In this document: positions 5,127 through 7,195 of the stretch, one piece after another
Position numbering within the stretch: the stretch's first letter is position 1
How the letters are laid out: the number at the start of each line of letters is the position of its first letter
Source: Alphaproteobacteria bacterium
GTDB taxonomy: Bacteria > Pseudomonadota > Alphaproteobacteria > ATCC43930 > CGMCC-115725
Assembly (NCBI GenBank): GCA_030040495.1
Contig: JASHTP010000457.1
Span: 1-7,195 of the forward strand
Length of the DNA stretch: 7,195 nucleotides
Reading direction: 5' to 3'
Position numbers and translations under genes: made by a program
The notes under the pieces: model-generated
Told to the model about the DNA's origin: nothing
The model's database searches: none
Seen by the model: the letters and a program-made list of their open reading frames with translations, nothing else

Positions 5127-5149
5127 GCCTGTTTTAGGGATCGCCATCC

Positions 5150-6424
5150 GTGCACGGTACGGAATCCTCGCCGCTGCGCCGCGCTTCCCGCGCCTTCTCG
5201 CGTCGGGCGCAGATCGCCGTTCTCGCCGTCGTCGCCGTGGCGGCGGTGGCGGCGCTCATCCTGGTGCCGGCGCTGCGCCGCGAGTTCGGCGCGGGCGACG
5301 AGGCCAGGCAGGAAGCGCCGGCCCTGGCGCCGGGCACCTTCCGGCCGACCGACGCGCAATGGGCGAACTTCAAGATCGCGCCGGTGCGGGAGGTCACCTT
5401 CCGGCCGGAGCGGGTCACCGACGGCAAGATCGCCACCGACGACGACCGGACGACGCCGGTCTTCTCGCCCTATTCCGGCCGCGTCACCCGGCTCTTCGTC
5501 AAGGCCGGCGACGAGGTCGCGAAGGGCGCCCCGCTGCTGGCGATCGTGGCCTCGGAGTTCGTCCAGGGCCAGAACGATCTCATCGCCGCCGTCGCCGCCG
5601 TCAACACCGCGCGCTCGCAGCTGAAGCTCGCCGCCATCAACGAGAAGCGCCAGCACGAGCTCTACGAGGCGAAGGCCGGCGCGCTCAAGGATTGGCAGCA
5701 GGCCCAGGCGGATCTCGAAAGCGCCAGGAACACCCTGCGCTCGGCCGAGATCGCGCTCGCCGCGGTGCGCAACCGGCTGCGCATCCTCGGCAAGAGCGAC
5801 CGGGAGATCGCCGCGCTCGAGACGGCGCAGAGGATGGACCCGGAGGCGATCGTCACCGCGCCGATCAGCGGCACGGTGATCCAGCGCCAGGTCGGCCTCG
5901 GCCAGTACATCAATTCGACCGCCCAGGGCGCCTCGACTCCGATCTTCTCGATCGGCGACCTGTCGGTGGTCTGGCTCGTCGCCAATGTGCGCGAGGAGGA
6001 CGCGCCGCTGATGCATCTGGGCGCGCCCGTCGAGGTGCGCGTGCTGGCCTATCCCGGCCGGACGTTCAAGGCGAAGCTCACCTATGTCGCGCCTTCGGTC
6101 GATCCCAACACGCATCGCCTGACCGTGCGCGCCGAGGTCGAGAATCCCGACGGCGAGCTCAAGCCCGAGATGTTCGCGAGCTTCAGCATCATCACCGGCG
6201 GCGCGGTCACGGCGCCCGCGGTGCCGCAGGAGGCGGTCATCTACGAGGGCGACGCCGCGCGCGTCTGGGTGGCGCATGACGACAAGACCCTGTCGCTGCA
6301 GCCGATCCGCGTCGGCCGCATCGGCGCGGGAGGCATGGTCGAGGTGCTCGCGGGGCTCGCGCCGGGCGAGAAGGTGGTCACCAGCGGCAGCCTGTTCATC
6401 GACCGCGCCGCCCAGGGCGATTGA
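5150..6424 (+). CDS. RND efflux periplasmic adaptor (membrane fusion protein)
   Basis: A 424-aa adaptor linking an inner-membrane RND permease to an outer-membrane channel. A basic N terminus (RRASRAFSRRAQ) is followed by one hydrophobic segment (about 20-40), so it is likely inner-membrane anchored with the rest in the periplasm; no lipobox Cys is seen. The barrel-sandwich (lipoyl-like) halves are VFSPYSGRVTRLFVKAGDEVAKGAPLL (104-130) and IVTAPISGTVIQRQVGLGQYI (234-254). A long alpha-hairpin lies between them (about 137-220). A beta-barrel follows (272-350, with VVWLVANVREEDAPLMHLG) and a membrane-proximal domain carries the family ending LAPGEKVVTSGSLFIDRA (403-420). It is most like CusB/CzcB-type adaptors, but I see no N-terminal Met- or His-rich metal-binding segment. 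The GTG start has AGGGA nine bases upstream. The permease gene follows after 18 bases. A 384-aa open frame overlapping it in another frame is a shadow. Confidence 0.92.
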   Translation: MHGTESSPLRRASRAFSRRAQIAVLAVVAVAAVAALILVPALRREFGAGDEARQEAPALAPGTFRPTDAQWANFKIAPVREVTFRPERVTDGKIATDDDRTTPVFSPYSGRVTRLFVKAGDEVAKGAPLLAIVASEFVQGQNDLIAAVAAVNTARSQLKLAAINEKRQHELYEAKAGALKDWQQAQADLESARNTLRSAEIALAAVRNRLRILGKSDREIAALETAQRMDPEAIVTAPISGTVIQRQVGLGQYINSTAQGASTPIFSIGDLSVVWLVANVREEDAPLMHLGAPVEVRVLAYPGRTFKAKLTYVAPSVDPNTHRLTVRAEVENPDGELKPEMFASFSIITGGAVTAPAVPQEAVIYEGDAARVWVAHDDKTLSLQPIRVGRIGAGGMVEVLAGLAPGEKVVTSGSLFIDRAAQGD

Positions 6425-6442
6425 TCGCGGGGGCCGGGCGGC

Positions 6443-7195
6443 ATGAGCAGCATCGTTGCCTTCGCGTTGCGACAGCGGGTCCTGATGGTCGTCCTGCTGC
6501 TCTTCCTCTTCGCGGCCGGCGCCGTCAGCTTCACCCGGCTCAACATCGAGGCCTATCCCGACCCGGTGCCGCCGCTGGTCGAGGTGGTGACGCAGAGCAC
6601 GGGCCAGTCGGCCGAGGAGATCGAGCGCTACATTACCATCCCGATCGAGATCCAGATGGCGGGCATCCCGCACGTCACCTCGGTGCGGACCATCTCGCTC
6701 TTCGGCCTTTCCGACGTCAACATCCAATTCACCTACGACTTCACCTATGACGAGGCGGAGCAGTGGGTGATCAACCGGCTCTCGCAATTGCCGGCGCTGC
6801 CCAACGGCGCCCAGCCCCAGGTCTCGCCGGAAAGCCCGATCGGCGAGATCTACCGCTACCGCGTCGTGGGGCCGCCGGGCTACTCCGTCACCGACCTCAA
6901 GACGATCCAGGACTGGATCCTCGAGCGCCGCTTCAAGGCGCTGCCCGGCGTCGTCGACGTCGTCGGCTGGGGCGGCAAGACCAAGACCTACGAGGTCACC
7001 GTCGATCTCGACAAGCTCGTCGATTACGGCCTCGGCCTGCAGCAGGTGCTGCAGGCGCTCAACAACAGCAACATCAACGTCGGCGGCCAGACGGTCAATT
7101 TCGGGCCGCAGGCGGCGATCGTCCGCGGCGTCGGCCTGATCCACTCGATGGACGACATCCGCAACACCATGCTGGCCGCGAACAACGGCTCGCCG
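6443..7195 (+). CDS. RND efflux inner-membrane permease, N-terminal part (3' end outside window)
   Basis: The frame is open from the ATG at 6443 to the window edge, giving 251 residues of a protein normally about 1,030 long. TM1 lies at about 11-30 (QRVLMVVLLLFLFAAGAVSF) and leads into LNIEAYPDPVPPLVEVVTQS (33-52). The porter-domain motifs GQSAEEIERYITIPIEIQM (54-72), TSVRTISLFGLSDVNIQF (79-96), SPIGEIYRYRV (131-141), LQDW-like IQDWILERRFKALPGVVDV (155-173) and NNSNINVGGQ (207-216) follow. These place it in the CzcA/CusA-like (HME) side of the RND superfamily. The PDPVPP segment is typical of a broad alphaproteobacterial subgroup rather than the classical CzcA ('LPIDAVPDIT'). The diagnostic TM4 proton-relay and substrate residues lie beyond the window, so the substrate is undetermined. 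It is co-transcribed with the adaptor, and the gap between them has only a weak G-rich ribosome binding site. Confidence 0.93.
   Translation, partial: MSSIVAFALRQRVLMVVLLLFLFAAGAVSFTRLNIEAYPDPVPPLVEVVTQSTGQSAEEIERYITIPIEIQMAGIPHVTSVRTISLFGLSDVNIQFTYDFTYDEAEQWVINRLSQLPALPNGAQPQVSPESPIGEIYRYRVVGPPGYSVTDLKTIQDWILERRFKALPGVVDVVGWGGKTKTYEVTVDLDKLVDYGLGLQQVLQALNNSNINVGGQTVNFGPQAAIVRGVGLIHSMDDIRNTMLAANNGSP

Noticed and set aside
5114..5137. A GTG-initiated seven-codon mini-ORF in the efflux leader that could be a leader peptide
   Set aside because: It lies inside the terminator stem, has no ribosome binding site and contains no repeated regulatory codons.
5125..6279. A 384-codon + strand frame overlapping the adaptor gene
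   Set aside because: Arg/Gly/Ala-rich out-of-frame reading of the adaptor; the 5150-6424 frame carries the barrel-sandwich and hairpin motifs.
4286..7144. A 952-codon open frame on the - strand running from the regulator through the efflux genes
   Set aside because: Only its last 226 codons encode the regulator. The rest is antisense to the adaptor and permease, has low-complexity Arg/Asp/Gly/Ala sequence and no recognisable domain, as expected from the third-position GC bias of the opposite strand.
1..7195. A mobile element, defence island or CRISPR-linked system
   Set aside because: I see no transposase, integrase, direct-repeat array, tRNA, terminal inverted repeats or nuclease/toxin genes. 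Base composition is uniform across the coding regions.

Overview
The window is very GC-rich chromosomal DNA with dense coding, short intergenic gaps, GTG starts and 4-nt start/stop overlaps. The proteins (a DUF1028 protein, an RMD1/DUF155 protein, an OmpR-type two-component system and an RND efflux pump of the 'PDPVPP' type) fit a high-GC alphaproteobacterium, perhaps Rhodospirillales or Hyphomicrobiales. That placement is an inference from gene content and composition, not from a marker gene.

Left part (1-2099): the 3' end of an unrecognised + strand gene, then a DUF1028 (Ntn-hydrolase-like) gene. This converges on an RMD1/DUF155 membrane-anchored gene on the - strand. The two stop codons sit symmetrically inside one palindrome that probably ends both transcripts. 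Middle (2100-2933): a short divergent control region holding a perfect DnaA-box 9-mer and a perfect 8-bp inverted repeat. It is followed by a + strand pair, a 58-aa helical protein and an NTF2/SnoaL-like protein, ending at a hairpin facing the next convergent operon.

Right part (2934-7195): the most coherent unit. A response regulator and sensor kinase (- strand, GTGA overlap) are divergent from an RND efflux operon (+ strand): periplasmic adaptor, then an inner-membrane permease cut by the window end. The 183-bp region between them has a promoter on each strand. It also has a tandem GTNAGC repeat at one-helical-turn spacing (a typical OmpR-family site) next to the efflux promoter. Between that promoter and the adaptor start codon lies a strong terminator-like hairpin with a T tract. 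No upstream + strand gene needs a terminator there, so it looks like an attenuator in the efflux mRNA leader.

The working model is that the kinase senses an envelope stimulus and phosphorylates the regulator at Asp51. The regulator then controls the pump, and probably its own operon, with possible second-level control by premature termination. The substrate cannot be read from the sequence. I see no RNA genes, CRISPR array, insertion sequence or integrase, and no gene-free stretch over 300 bases. Apart from the regulatory leader and a few palindromes, this is an ordinary chromosomal region.
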